A stretch of DNA of 64,000 nucleotides from contig JAUNJX010000007.1 of the NCBI GenBank assembly GCA_030533005.1, positions 1-64,000 of the forward strand. The letters are read 5' to 3'. This document shows positions 17,155 through 25,586 of this stretch, one piece after another. This DNA is from Clostridia bacterium (lineage in GTDB: Bacteria; Bacillota; Clostridia; Christensenellales; CAG-138). A model generated the notes under the pieces. That model saw only the letters and a program-made list of their open reading frames with translations. It made no database searches and had not been told where the DNA came from. Positions within the stretch are counted from its first letter, which is position 1; each line of letters starts with the position of its first letter. Made by a program: the position numbers and the translations under genes.

Positions 17155-18333
17155 ATGAATAATGAAGAACTGCGTTCCGCCTTTTGTGCGCTGTACGGGC
17201 CCGGCCCCGTGCGTTTGTTCAAGTCCGCCGCACGCATCAATCTGATTGGCGAGCATATCGATTTCAGCGGGGGACTTGTTTTTCCCGCCGCCGTAGCGCT
17301 TCGTTCCGCCTGCGCCCTGCGCGAGCGCAGCGACGGGCTGATCCATCTTGCCTCCACCTCCTGCACGCACCGCGTGGAATGCAGGGTGGACGATTTGGAT
17401 GGGCACAGCGATCTGCCATGGGGCGGTTATCAGCTTGGCATGCTCTGCCTTATGCAGCGCGAAGGCTATACCATCACCGGCATGGACATGCTCTTTGACG
17501 AGACCGTGCCGCACGGGGGCGGCCTTTCCGCTTCCGCCGCCATCGAGCTGGCTACGGGCATTGCAGCCGCGACGCTATCCAATGAAAAATCCGGCACGCC
17601 GATAGACCGCGTGGCGCTTGCCAAGCTCGGGCAGCGCGCGGAAAACGAATATATGGGCATGAACTGCGGCATTATGGATCAGTTCGCCTCCGCCATGGGC
17701 AAAAAGGGGCAGGCGATGCTATTGGACACGGCGGCCGTCACCTGCGAATACGCGCCGGTGGATTTGGAGAAGGACGGCCTCTGCCTTTGCATCATGAACA
17801 CCAACAAGCCGCATAATCTCGTAAACTCCCCTTATAACGCGCGCCGCGCAGACTGCGAAGCCGCCTTGGCGGATATTCGGGCGATTCGCCCCTTGGAGCA
17901 CCTTTGCGATCTAAGCCCGGCGGAATTTGAAACGGTAAAGCATGCCATCAAAACGGAAAACGGGCTCAAGCGCGCCACGCACGCGATCTACGAAAACCAG
18001 CGCACCAAGGACGCATATCAAGCGCTGTGCGCCGGAGATATGCAGGGCTTTGGAAAAATATTGGTCGAGGGGCACGCCTCCATGCGCGATCTTTACGAGG
18101 CGACAGGGCCGGAGCTCGACGCCATCGTGGACGCCGCTTTGGCGCAGGAGGGCGTGCTGGGCGCGCGCATGATGGGCGGCGGCTACGGCGGCTGCGCCAT
18201 AGCGCTTCTCAGGGAGGAGAAGCTCGAAGCCTTCAAGGAAGCCGTAGCAAAAGCCTATACCGCGAAAACCGGCTTTGTACCCATCTTTTATCCCGCCCAT
18301 ATCGACGACGGCGCGATGGAGATCGTCGAATAA
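17155..18333 (+). CDS. galK: Galactokinase
   Basis: Phosphorylates alpha-galactose at C1 in the Leloir pathway. It is 392 residues long and a GHMP kinase. Signature 1 is RINLIGEHIDFSGG, the ATP loop is GGGLSASAAIE, the catalytic Asp lies in MNCGIMDQFASAMG, and motif 3 is MMGGGYGGCAIAL. The ATG was chosen at MNNEELR; an earlier in-frame start would add a non-conserved stretch overlapping the promoter. galM and a galactose-type ABC transporter lie elsewhere in the window, but galT and galE are not seen. Confidence 0.93.
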   Translation: MNNEELRSAFCALYGPGPVRLFKSAARINLIGEHIDFSGGLVFPAAVALRSACALRERSDGLIHLASTSCTHRVECRVDDLDGHSDLPWGGYQLGMLCLMQREGYTITGMDMLFDETVPHGGGLSASAAIELATGIAAATLSNEKSGTPIDRVALAKLGQRAENEYMGMNCGIMDQFASAMGKKGQAMLLDTAAVTCEYAPVDLEKDGLCLCIMNTNKPHNLVNSPYNARRADCEAALADIRAIRPLEHLCDLSPAEFETVKHAIKTENGLKRATHAIYENQRTKDAYQALCAGDMQGFGKILVEGHASMRDLYEATGPELDAIVDAALAQEGVLGARMMGGGYGGCAIALLREEKLEAFKEAVAKAYTAKTGFVPIFYPAHIDDGAMEIVE

Positions 18334-18353
18334 GTAGGCAACGGCACAAAAAA

Positions 18354-18384
18354 GGGCGTTCCCCGCATCGGGGGACGCCCTTTT
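18354..18384. terminator. Bidirectional terminator between galK and trpS
   Basis: GGGCGTTCCCC / GGGGGACGCCC with a five-base loop, flanked by A-run and T-run on the two sides. It serves both convergent genes. Confidence 0.85.
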
Positions 18385-18409
18385 CAACGCTTTTGTGTTT
18401 TTCGCCTTT

Positions 18410-19399
18410 TTATCCGTGCAGACCCACGCGATCGTACACCGCGCGCAGCGTTTGGTTCGCGTGCTCGCGTGCGCGCGCCGCGCCGCTTTGTATCATCTGG
18501 TTGAGATACGCCTGATCGTCAAGCAGGCGCTGGTATTCCTTCTGCACTGGCGTAAGCTCGTCGATCACGGCCTGCGCGACCTCGGTTTTCAGGCTGCCGT
18601 AGCCCTTGCCCGCAAAGCTTTGCACCGCATCCTCCATGCTTAGCCCCGTAAAGGACGTGAAGATGGAAAGAAGGTTGGATACGCCCGGCTTGTTTTCGGG
18701 ATCGTAGCGAATTTCGCCGTCGCTGTCCGTCACGGCGCGCTTGAATTTTTTGAGGATCACGTCCGGCGCGTCCATGATGGCGACGAAGCCGTTGGGATTG
18801 GAATCGGACTTGCTCATCTTCTGCAAGGGATCCTGCAAGCTCATCACGCGGCCGCCGAATTTGGGTATAAAGCCCTCCGGCACCTTGAAGGTCTCGCCGT
18901 AGGCGTTGTTGAAGCGGATGGCGATGTCGCGGGCGATCTCGATATGCTGCTTCTGATCTACGCCCACCGGCACCAAATCCGTCTGATACAGCAGAATGTC
19001 CGCCGCCATCAGCACGGGGTAGGTGAACAGACCCGCATTGATGTTGTCCGCATGCTTGGCGCACTTATCCTTATACTGCGTCATGCGGTTCAATTCGCCC
19101 ATGTAGGTGTTGCAGCACAGTACCCAGTTGAGCTCCGCATGCGCGGATACCTGCGACTGGATGAACAGCGCGGATTTTTCAGGGTCGATGCCGCACGCGA
19201 TCAGCAGCGCCACGGTCTCCATAGACCGGCGGCGGAGCGCTTCGGCGTCCTGCCGCACGGTGATGGCATGCATATCCACCACGCAATAATAGCAAAAACG
19301 ATCCTCGCCCTGGAGCAGCGACCAGTTGCGCAGCGCCCCCACATAATTGCCTAACGTCGGCGAGCCCGACGGTTGGATGCCGCTGAATACATACTTCAC
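18410..19399 (-). CDS. trpS: Tryptophan--tRNA ligase
   Basis: Charges tRNA-Trp. It is 329 residues long, normal for bacterial TrpRS. The class I HIGH-type motif is PTLGNYVGALRNW and the KMSKS motif is intact (LQKMSKSDSN). GVDQKQHIEIARDIA belongs to the tryptophan-binding pocket. The GTG start has a strong AGGAGG eight bases upstream. The short leader leaves no room for a T-box, although many Firmicutes control this gene that way. Confidence 0.95.
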   Translation of the reverse strand: MKYVFSGIQPSGSPTLGNYVGALRNWSLLQGEDRFCYYCVVDMHAITVRQDAEALRRRSMETVALLIACGIDPEKSALFIQSQVSAHAELNWVLCCNTYMGELNRMTQYKDKCAKHADNINAGLFTYPVLMAADILLYQTDLVPVGVDQKQHIEIARDIAIRFNNAYGETFKVPEGFIPKFGGRVMSLQDPLQKMSKSDSNPNGFVAIMDAPDVILKKFKRAVTDSDGEIRYDPENKPGVSNLLSIFTSFTGLSMEDAVQSFAGKGYGSLKTEVAQAVIDELTPVQKEYQRLLDDQAYLNQMIQSGAARAREHANQTLRAVYDRVGLHG

Positions 19400-19456
19400 T
19401 GTCGTTACCTCCTTTTTACAAAAATCGTTTATGTATACGCTTTACGCATCCCGAAC

Positions 19457-19485
19457 ATTATAAACCTTTGTCGCACGCTTGGCAA
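19457..19485 (-). promoter_or_regulatory. Promoter of trpS
   Basis: On the minus strand TTGCCA, 17 bases, TATAAT. Its -35 box lies nine bases from that of the divergent dnaX promoter, so the two polymerase sites are back to back. Confidence 0.75.
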
Positions 19486-19494
19486 CGGTTCACA

Positions 19495-19523
19495 TTGCAT
19501 GTGGAACAGAAAAATGGTATCAT
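19495..19523 (+). promoter_or_regulatory. Promoter of dnaX-ybaB-recR
   Basis: TTGCAT, 17 bases, TATCAT, about 32 bases before the dnaX start codon. Confidence 0.7.
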
Positions 19524-19554
19524 GGGCATAGAATTTTCACGATGGGGGTATAGG

Positions 19555-21180
19555 ATGTCCTATCAGGCGCTGTACCGCAAATACCGCCCCGCGACCTTTG
19601 ATGCGGTCGTCGGGCAGGATCATATCACCACCATACTCAAAAATCAGGTGCAGTCGGGGCATATCGCCCACGCGTACCTGTTTTCCGGCACGCGCGGCAC
19701 GGGCAAAACCACCACGGCGCGCATATTCGCCCGCGCCATCAACTGCCTTGACCCGCAAAACGGCGAGCCCTGCGGCAGGTGCGAGGCGTGCCTCGTGTCC
19801 GCCTCCGACAACGCGGACATCATAGAGCTGGACGCGGCCTCCAACAGCAGCGTGGACGATATCCGCTCGCTCGTGGAGAAGGCGCGCTATACGCCGCTGC
19901 AGCTTAAGACCAAGGTCTATATCATCGACGAGGCGCATGCGCTTTCCAGCTCCAATCAGGCGTTCAACGCGCTGCTAAAGACGCTGGAGGAGCCGCCCGC
20001 CCATGTCGTGTTCATACTCGCCACCACGGAGCCGCAGAAGCTCCCCGCCACCATACGCTCCCGCTGCCAGCGGCTGGATTTTCACAGGCTGCGCGTGGCG
20101 GACATGACGGCGCTGTTACGGGATGTGCTGCAAAAAAGCGGCGCTTCTATCGAAGAAGAAGGACTTTTATCCATCGCCCGGGCTGCCGACGGCGGCATGC
20201 GCGACGCGCTCTCCTTGGCGGATCAATGCCTCGCCTTTTGCGGGGATACCGTTTCCGCGCAGGACGTATATCGAGTATTGGGCAGCATGGACAGCGATTT
20301 TCTTTATCGCATCGCGGACGCGCTGATAACGGGCGACGCCGCTGCGGCGCTGACGCTGCTCGATCAGGTCATACGCGACGGGCGCGACCTTACCGTGTTC
20401 ACCCAGGACATGGCCCGGCACATGCGCGCGCTGCTCATCACCAAGGTCTGCGGCGAATCGGCGGAGCTGTTGGACTGCACGCCCGACGACGCGCACCGTT
20501 ATACGGAGCAAAGCGCCGCCTGCGGCGAAGCATGGCTTTTATACACACTAGAGCAGCTTTCCGCCGTGCAGGCGGAGCTCAAATGGCTCACCACCCCGCG
20601 CGCGCGGATCGAAAGCATGCTGGTGCGCATCGCGCGGCCGGATCAGGCGCGCTCACTGGACGATCTTACCGCACGTTTGGACGCGTTGGAGCAGCGCAGC
20701 CAAGCAGCGCCGCGTCCAAGCGTCTCCCCCGCGCCACAGCCCGCCGCACAGCAGGCCGCCCCGGAGGAAGCGCCGCCGTGGAACGACACGCCGCCCATGG
20801 AGGATGCGCCCCCATGGGATAACACGCCGGAAGCTGCAAAGCCCGCGCCCAAAGCGCCGCCCAAGTCGAAAACGGCGCCCGTGAAAGCTGCGGGAAGCGA
20901 CGCAAAGAACAAATGGAGCGCCGCGCTGGAAGCGCTCAAAACAGCCGATATGATGCTTTTCGCCATGGCGCGCCACGCCGCGGCGGAGGAGCGGGACGGG
21001 CATGTGCTGCTGCGCTTTGAAAAGGATATCTATGTAGACGCGGTCAAAAAGAACCACGAAAAGATCGAAGCGCTGCTGGGCTGCCCCATCGTGGTGGAGC
21101 TTCGCGGCGCAAGCGCGCAGGAAACGCCCGAGGCGCGCGCGCGCGCCCTCTTTGGCGATACATTGAAAATCACAGACTGA
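19555..21180 (+). CDS. dnaX: DNA polymerase III subunit gamma/tau
   Basis: Clamp-loader ATPase of the replisome. It is 541 residues long. The AAA+ domain has YQALYRKYRPATFDAVVGQD, Walker A GTRGTGKTTTA, a four-cysteine zinc motif (C-x8-C-x2-C-x2-C), Walker B VYIIDEAHAL and the sensor-1 segment ILATTEPQKLP with IRSRCQR. A Pro/Ala-rich linker near residues 395-450 leads to a C-terminal tau-like domain. The ATG at MSYQALY was chosen, with GGGGG upstream. It heads the operon with ybaB and recR, an arrangement common in Firmicutes. Confidence 0.95.
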   Translation: MSYQALYRKYRPATFDAVVGQDHITTILKNQVQSGHIAHAYLFSGTRGTGKTTTARIFARAINCLDPQNGEPCGRCEACLVSASDNADIIELDAASNSSVDDIRSLVEKARYTPLQLKTKVYIIDEAHALSSSNQAFNALLKTLEEPPAHVVFILATTEPQKLPATIRSRCQRLDFHRLRVADMTALLRDVLQKSGASIEEEGLLSIARAADGGMRDALSLADQCLAFCGDTVSAQDVYRVLGSMDSDFLYRIADALITGDAAAALTLLDQVIRDGRDLTVFTQDMARHMRALLITKVCGESAELLDCTPDDAHRYTEQSAACGEAWLLYTLEQLSAVQAELKWLTTPRARIESMLVRIARPDQARSLDDLTARLDALEQRSQAAPRPSVSPAPQPAAQQAAPEEAPPWNDTPPMEDAPPWDNTPEAAKPAPKAPPKSKTAPVKAAGSDAKNKWSAALEALKTADMMLFAMARHAAAEERDGHVLLRFEKDIYVDAVKKNHEKIEALLGCPIVVELRGASAQETPEARARALFGDTLKITD

Positions 21181-21196
21181 CGGAGGACACAAAACA

Positions 21197-21532
21197 ATGG
21201 CAAAAGGCGGATTTCCCGGAATGGGCGGTGCAAACATGCAGCAGATGATGCAAAAGGCGCAGCGGATGCAGCAGGAAATGGCAAAGCTGCAAGCGGAGCT
21301 TGAAACGCGTGCATTCACGGCGACCGTAGGCGGCGGCGTGGTCACGGCGGTGGCGTTGGGAAACAAGACGCTCCAATCCATCAAGATCGACCCGGCCTGC
21401 GTCGATCCAGACGATGTGGAAATGCTAGAGGACTTGGTGGTAAGCGCCGTAAACGAGGCGCTGCGCACGGCGGATGAGACCGTGAGCACGGAAATGAGCA
21501 AGATCACGGGCGGTATGAACCTTGGATTCTAA
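21197..21532 (+). CDS. YbaB/EbfC family nucleoid-associated protein
   Basis: 111 residues. The helical first half (MQQMMQKAQRMQQEMAKLQAELE) and following beta strands (VGGGVVTAVALGNKTLQSIKIDP) are typical of the tweezer-like YbaB dimer that binds DNA. GGAGG lies nine bases upstream of the ATG. Its place between dnaX and recR is the standard one for the family. Confidence 0.93.
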   Translation: MAKGGFPGMGGANMQQMMQKAQRMQQEMAKLQAELETRAFTATVGGGVVTAVALGNKTLQSIKIDPACVDPDDVEMLEDLVVSAVNEALRTADETVSTEMSKITGGMNLGF

Positions 21533-21566
21533 AATGCCCCGCTGTGAATGAAGGACGGCCTCTTTT

Positions 21567-22154
21567 ATGGATGCGATCAATAACCTGATAGCCCAGCTTT
21601 CCCGCCTGCCGGGCGTGGGCAGCAAAAGCGCGCAGCGGCTTGCCTATCACATTTTGGATATGCCGGAAAGCCACGCGCATGAGCTTGCCGCCGCGATCGA
21701 GACCGCGCGGGCAAACATACACTTTTGCCCCGTCTGCGGCAGCTATACCGAGCAGGATCCCTGCCCCATCTGTGCCGATCAGCGGCGCTCCGCTGCTTTT
21801 TTGTGCGTTGTGAAGGACGCGCGCGACGTGTTTTCCATGGAAAAGATGCGGGAGTTTCAGGGCAAGTACCATGTGCTCCACGGCACCATTTCCCCCATGG
21901 ACGGCATAGGCCCCGACGATATCGCCATCAAGGAGCTGCTGCAGCGGGTGGAGCAGGACGACGTGCATGAGGTGCTCATCGCCACCAACCCGGACGTGGA
22001 GGGGGAAGCGACCGCCACCTATATCGCGCGCCTGCTCAAGCCAAAGAACGTACGCGTGACGCGCATCGCCCACGGCATCCCCATAGGGGGCGATCTTGAG
22101 TATGTGGACGAGATGACGCTTTTGAAGGCCGTAGAAGGCCGAAGGGACATGTAG
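21567..22154 (+). CDS. recR: Recombination mediator RecR
   Basis: 195 residues. RecR helps load RecA at gaps with RecO and RecF. An N-terminal helix-hairpin-helix (LIAQLSRLPGVGSKSAQRLA) is followed by a C4 zinc finger (CPVC...CPIC) and a Toprim domain (LCVVKDARDVFSME, then VLIATNPDVEGEATATYIA). The C-terminal Walker B-like loop is ARLLKP...RIAHGIPIGGDLEYVD. Confidence 0.95.
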   Translation: MDAINNLIAQLSRLPGVGSKSAQRLAYHILDMPESHAHELAAAIETARANIHFCPVCGSYTEQDPCPICADQRRSAAFLCVVKDARDVFSMEKMREFQGKYHVLHGTISPMDGIGPDDIAIKELLQRVEQDDVHEVLIATNPDVEGEATATYIARLLKPKNVRVTRIAHGIPIGGDLEYVDEMTLLKAVEGRRDM

Positions 22155-22185
22155 AGCCGCCTTTTGCGGCTTCGGAGGATCGACC

Positions 22186-23136
22186 ATGCCAAAGGGTGTA
22201 CGCACCATCGCCATATTGCTTTGCGTGCTTTTGCTGTGCACCGGCTGCACCGCACAGGAGACGCTTGCCGATGAAAGCCGCGCGCTGTCTGCACTGCGCG
22301 TTTGCTATCGCAGCGCCAAGCTGATCGCTACAGGCGTGTGCACGCGGATGTATTACGGCGAAAACGGCGCCGTTCTTTCCGAATTTCGTCTTAGCGAGGT
22401 GCTTGCTGGACGCGGCGAGCCCGGCGACGTCATCACCTGCGAAACGGAGGCGATGACGCTGCAAGCGTCCTATTTGTGCTACTTCACTTATGATGCGGCA
22501 AACCGGGCGCAGGCCGTCTCTTTGGCGATCTGCCCATGGGATACCGACGCCAACGAAATACAATATGAAGAAAGTACCCTCTCCCTCACCGCGGTCCGCG
22601 AGGATATGGCGCTTTTGCAAAACGTCATCATTGCGCCGCCTGACACCTGGTACTATGGCAACATCCTGCAGCTTATGGAGGCGTGCACCGAGGTGTTCAT
22701 AGGGCGCGTCACACAGGTGCCGGCGCTTGCCGATACGGAATTCCGCGAGGAATCCGGCAGCGCCACCATCGAGCATACCATGCCCGCGAGCATCGTTCCC
22801 GTCACGGTATACGGCAGCATCAAGGGCACGCTGCGCTACGGCGAGGCCGTCTCCTTCGTCAACGTACCCGCCCACGCGGCGGATATGCTGGACGCAGCGA
22901 CGCTCACCGCCGTGCAGGCTGATGCGGCGTCTCTGCCGGCGCTTCGTGAGGGCGCATTCTGCATTTTCTTCCTGCTTCGCGGCCCGGACGCCAAGCAGGA
23001 AAGCTATTTTTGCGTCAATCCCCTGCAAGGCTTCATCCCCTTGGAGGAGGATATTCTGCTCGTGCCGCAGGGCAACGAGGCGTTTTCCTCCTGCGCAACG
23101 CTGCTGGATTTCCTGCACGCCATACAGAACGTGTAA
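22186..23136 (+). CDS. Lipoprotein of unknown function with two similar modules
   Basis: 316 residues. The signal peptide ends LLLCTGC, and Cys21 should be lipid-modified. The mature protein holds two segments of similar layout: SAKLIATGVCTRM...SEVLAGRGEPGDVITCETE and CTEVFIGRVTQV...YGSIKGTLRYGEAVSFVNV, each a surface-exposed beta unit of about 60 residues. I do not recognise the family. GGAGG precedes the ATG by seven bases, and it follows recR by 31 bases, so it may be co-transcribed with the recombination genes. Confidence 0.6.
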   Translation: MPKGVRTIAILLCVLLLCTGCTAQETLADESRALSALRVCYRSAKLIATGVCTRMYYGENGAVLSEFRLSEVLAGRGEPGDVITCETEAMTLQASYLCYFTYDAANRAQAVSLAICPWDTDANEIQYEESTLSLTAVREDMALLQNVIIAPPDTWYYGNILQLMEACTEVFIGRVTQVPALADTEFREESGSATIEHTMPASIVPVTVYGSIKGTLRYGEAVSFVNVPAHAADMLDAATLTAVQADAASLPALREGAFCIFFLLRGPDAKQESYFCVNPLQGFIPLEEDILLVPQGNEAFSSCATLLDFLHAIQNV

Positions 23137-23227
23137 TTTTTTTCGTTTTTATATTCCCCTTTTCCCATTTTTCTGCTATAGTAAATATATCATTTCACCT
23201 TAACAGGCCATTGAAAGGAGTTTACAC

Positions 23228-23599
23228 ATGGGAAAATTCGAGGTCAAAAAAGCAAAAACCGGTTTCGTGTTCAATCTGAAAGCAGGTAACGGTGAGATCA
23301 TCGGCGGTTCCGAGGTGTATGCCACGATGGGTTCCTGCAATAAGGGAATCGCTTCCGTGGCCAAAAATGCGCCCGTAGCCGGTGTGGAGGATCAGACGGA
23401 GCCTGACTTCAAGAAGGTCAAGCACCCCAAATTCGAGGTCTATAACGATAAGGGCAAGGAATTCCGTTTCCGCCTCAAGGCCACCAACGGCGAGATCATT
23501 CTCGCATCCGAAGGCTATACGGAAAAGGGCGCTTGCCTTAAGGGCATCGAATCCGTTCGCAAGAACGCCGCTTCTCCCACCGTCAAGGTCGAGGAGTAA
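23228..23599 (+). CDS. DUF1508 / YegP-like protein with two tandem repeats
   Basis: 123 residues made of two copies of the DUF1508 unit: FEVKKAKTGFVFNLKAGNGE...GSCNKGIASVAKNA and FEVYNDKGKEFRFRLKATNG...GACLKGIESVRKNA. The fold is a small beta-sheet plus helix. YegP proteins are abundant in many bacteria but have no settled function. AAAGGAG lies upstream of the ATG. An extended -10 box TGCTATAGT about 45 bases before the start gives it a separate promoter, and a terminator follows. Confidence 0.88.
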   Translation: MGKFEVKKAKTGFVFNLKAGNGEIIGGSEVYATMGSCNKGIASVAKNAPVAGVEDQTEPDFKKVKHPKFEVYNDKGKEFRFRLKATNGEIILASEGYTEKGACLKGIESVRKNAASPTVKVEE

Positions 23600-23618
23600 G
23601 CATCGAGCAGCATAGCCC

Positions 23619-23650
23619 GAACTGCGCCGCTTCACGCGGGGCAGTTCTCT
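23619..23650 (+). terminator. Terminator after the YegP-like gene
   Basis: GAACTGC / GCAGTTC with an inner CCGC / GCGG pair, followed by TCTTTTGTTT. Confidence 0.75.
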
Positions 23651-23654
23651 TTTG

Positions 23655-23683
23655 TTTACAAGCGGGGAAAAGTACCGTATACT
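23655..23683 (+). promoter_or_regulatory. Promoter of the RsbW-like gene
   Basis: TTTACA, exactly 17 bases, TATACT, 34 bases before the start codon; both boxes are near consensus. Confidence 0.75.
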
Positions 23684-23717
23684 AGATAAAAGCAACCTGC
23701 GAGAAGGAGGCGATCCC

Positions 23718-24137
23718 ATGGATGAAGCGCAGCGCGAGCTTCTCGTTCCCGCCCAAATCGAATACCTGGACGAGGTGCAGTCTTTTATCGATGACCAGCT
23801 TGCACAAGCCGGCTTCTCCACCAAGACGAAGCTTAAGATCGCCATCGCGGCCGAGGAGATATTCGTCAATATCGCAAGCTACGCCTACGCCCCCGCAAGC
23901 GGCGACGTGCGCGTTCGCTTTGGCTTGACCCCGGAGGGTGATGCACAGATCACCTTCCTTGACAGCGGCGTACCCTATGACCCTCTCTCTCGAAAAGACC
24001 CTGACGTTACGCTGGAAGCGGCGGATCGCGGCATCGGCGGATTGGGTATCTACATGGTGAAAAAATCCATGGACGATATGCGCTATGCCTATTGCGACGG
24101 CCAGAACAGGCTGACGCTGATAAAAAAGAAGGACTGA
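23718..24137 (+). CDS. RsbW/SpoIIAB-like ATP-binding protein
   Basis: 139 residues forming one HATPase_c_2 domain. The N-box is IAAEEIFVNIASYAY, the G1 box is FLDSGVPYDPLS, and the G2 region is RGIGGLGIYMVKKSMDDMRY. Such proteins act as anti-sigma kinases or bind partner regulators. Neither an anti-anti-sigma factor nor a sigma factor gene is adjacent, so the partner is unknown. GAAGGAGG precedes the ATG. It stands alone between its own promoter and terminator. Confidence 0.85.
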   Translation: MDEAQRELLVPAQIEYLDEVQSFIDDQLAQAGFSTKTKLKIAIAAEEIFVNIASYAYAPASGDVRVRFGLTPEGDAQITFLDSGVPYDPLSRKDPDVTLEAADRGIGGLGIYMVKKSMDDMRYAYCDGQNRLTLIKKKD

Positions 24138-24154
24138 ATCCTGCACACAACAAA

Positions 24155-24186
24155 AAAGGCTGCGCCCAAACGGGTGCAGCCTTTCT
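24155..24186. terminator. Bidirectional terminator
   Basis: AAAGGCTGCGCCC / GGGTGCAGCCTTT with an AAAC loop, flanked by A-run and T-run. It lies between convergent genes. Confidence 0.85.
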
Positions 24187-24219
24187 GCATGGCGTTAAAT
24201 CATCGTCCGGTCATAAACG

Positions 24220-25368
24220 TCAGTTGCCAACGACCGCAACGGGAATCGCGCCGGTGCCGATCGCGGGGGACGAATTGCTCACGACCGCAACGGGAACATC
24301 GCCGCCGACCACAGGCACAACGGGAGCGGTATTGCCGTAAACGACGGGTGCTACGGGGATGGAGCCGCCGTAATAGACGGGCTTATAGAAATAGGTAATG
24401 ACGGTATCGTTATAGACGGTGACGACGCCGCGATCCGACGACGAGCCCGTCACGGTGCAATAATCGTACACATACCCCTGTATGTTGGGCGCATTGAGCG
24501 CCATGGCGGAACCATAGGATACGGCGTTGTTGTAGAATTCGCGGAAAACACGGCCCGTACTCTCGTCCACACCGCGTACCAGCAACGTGGCGTCATGCGT
24601 AACGGGCTGCGTCCAATGGCTGGTGGTCTGATAATAGTAAACGATGGTGGTATCCCTCGTCAGCGCAACATCGGAGGACGTCGCTTTCACGCCGTTCACC
24701 GTAACGCCGGTGAATTGATATCCCTGCACCGTATGCCGGTAATTGCTGATATCCACATGCGTGCCGTAGGGCTTGTCCGCATTTTCAAGCAGAGTGAGCA
24801 CGGCGCCCGTTCCCTGATCCACAGACTGCACGCGCAGATGCACCATTTGGCCGGAAACCGGCACCACGGAGGAGGCGCTGCTGGCACGGTAGACCACCTT
24901 GATGGTCTTGCTGTCAGCGCGGATCACGCCGTTATTGGGATCGTCCACGCGCAAAAACGTGTATCCCGCAAAGTAAGGCGTATCCACGGTATAGCCCTGC
25001 CCTTCACGCCCGCTGATCGTTTTGGACGCGCCCAGCTTGTTGCCTTTTTCATCCACATATTTCACGGTGATCCCGTCTTGCTTTGCGTAGTGCGCGAGGA
25101 GGGTGACGTCCTTCTCGGGGAACACGAAGCTGTTCATCGTATTATGCGTAAACCCTATAAAGGTATAGCCGCTGATGTCCTTGAGATCCACCTGAAAATA
25201 TGCGCCCGGCACGCCGGTGATCCTTTCCGTATCGGCGATCTTGACGTTCTTGTCACCGGTAACATATTTGACGGTGACCGTCACCTTGGATGCAGCCAAA
25301 GCGGGGGCTGCAGCAGTCAGCAGCAGCATGGCGCACAATAGCAGCGCCAGCATTTTTTGTTTACGCAT
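24220..25368 (-). CDS. Secreted MucBP-like repeat protein
   Basis: 382 residues. A Sec signal peptide (LLLCAMLLLTAAAPALAA) is followed by about four beta-rich repeats resembling MucBP/InlB-type modules, for example ITVKYVDEKGNKLGASKTI...GYTFLRVDDPNNGVI. These modules bind mucins or glycans in other proteins. The C-terminus is Pro/Val-rich with short repeats (VPVAVV, IPVAVV) and has neither an LPXTG signal nor a membrane anchor, so the protein is probably released or held non-covalently. GAGGAGG precedes the ATG. Confidence 0.7.
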   Translation of the reverse strand: MRKQKMLALLLCAMLLLTAAAPALAASKVTVTVKYVTGDKNVKIADTERITGVPGAYFQVDLKDISGYTFIGFTHNTMNSFVFPEKDVTLLAHYAKQDGITVKYVDEKGNKLGASKTISGREGQGYTVDTPYFAGYTFLRVDDPNNGVIRADSKTIKVVYRASSASSVVPVSGQMVHLRVQSVDQGTGAVLTLLENADKPYGTHVDISNYRHTVQGYQFTGVTVNGVKATSSDVALTRDTTIVYYYQTTSHWTQPVTHDATLLVRGVDESTGRVFREFYNNAVSYGSAMALNAPNIQGYVYDYCTVTGSSSDRGVVTVYNDTVITYFYKPVYYGGSIPVAPVVYGNTAPVVPVVGGDVPVAVVSNSSPAIGTGAIPVAVVGN

Positions 25369-25484
25369 AAGGGAAATTCCTCCTCAGTCATTTTACAGCA
25401 TAGTACCATATTTTCGGCCGAAACACAAGATTCCGGGCAAAGCGACCCACACATCCCGAATTTAGCCGAATTTAACAGCCGGTG

Positions 25485-25513
25485 TTGTGGTTTGCAGGAT
25501 CGCATGCTATAAT
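25485..25513 (+). promoter_or_regulatory. Promoter of the c-di-GMP enzyme gene
   Basis: TTGTGG, 17 bases, perfect TATAAT with a TGC extension. This implies a leader of about 65 bases and argues against starts upstream of it. Confidence 0.7.
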
Positions 25514-25586
25514 AATGGAAAGTATTACAAACATATATCTTTCGCTGCTATACATCAATATTATATATGTCGGAAGGATTATCCGC

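Noticed and set aside
19400-19467. T-box leader for trpS
   Set aside because: The leader is about 50 bases and shows no AGGGTGGNACCGCG-type box. The glnS leader is likewise too short.
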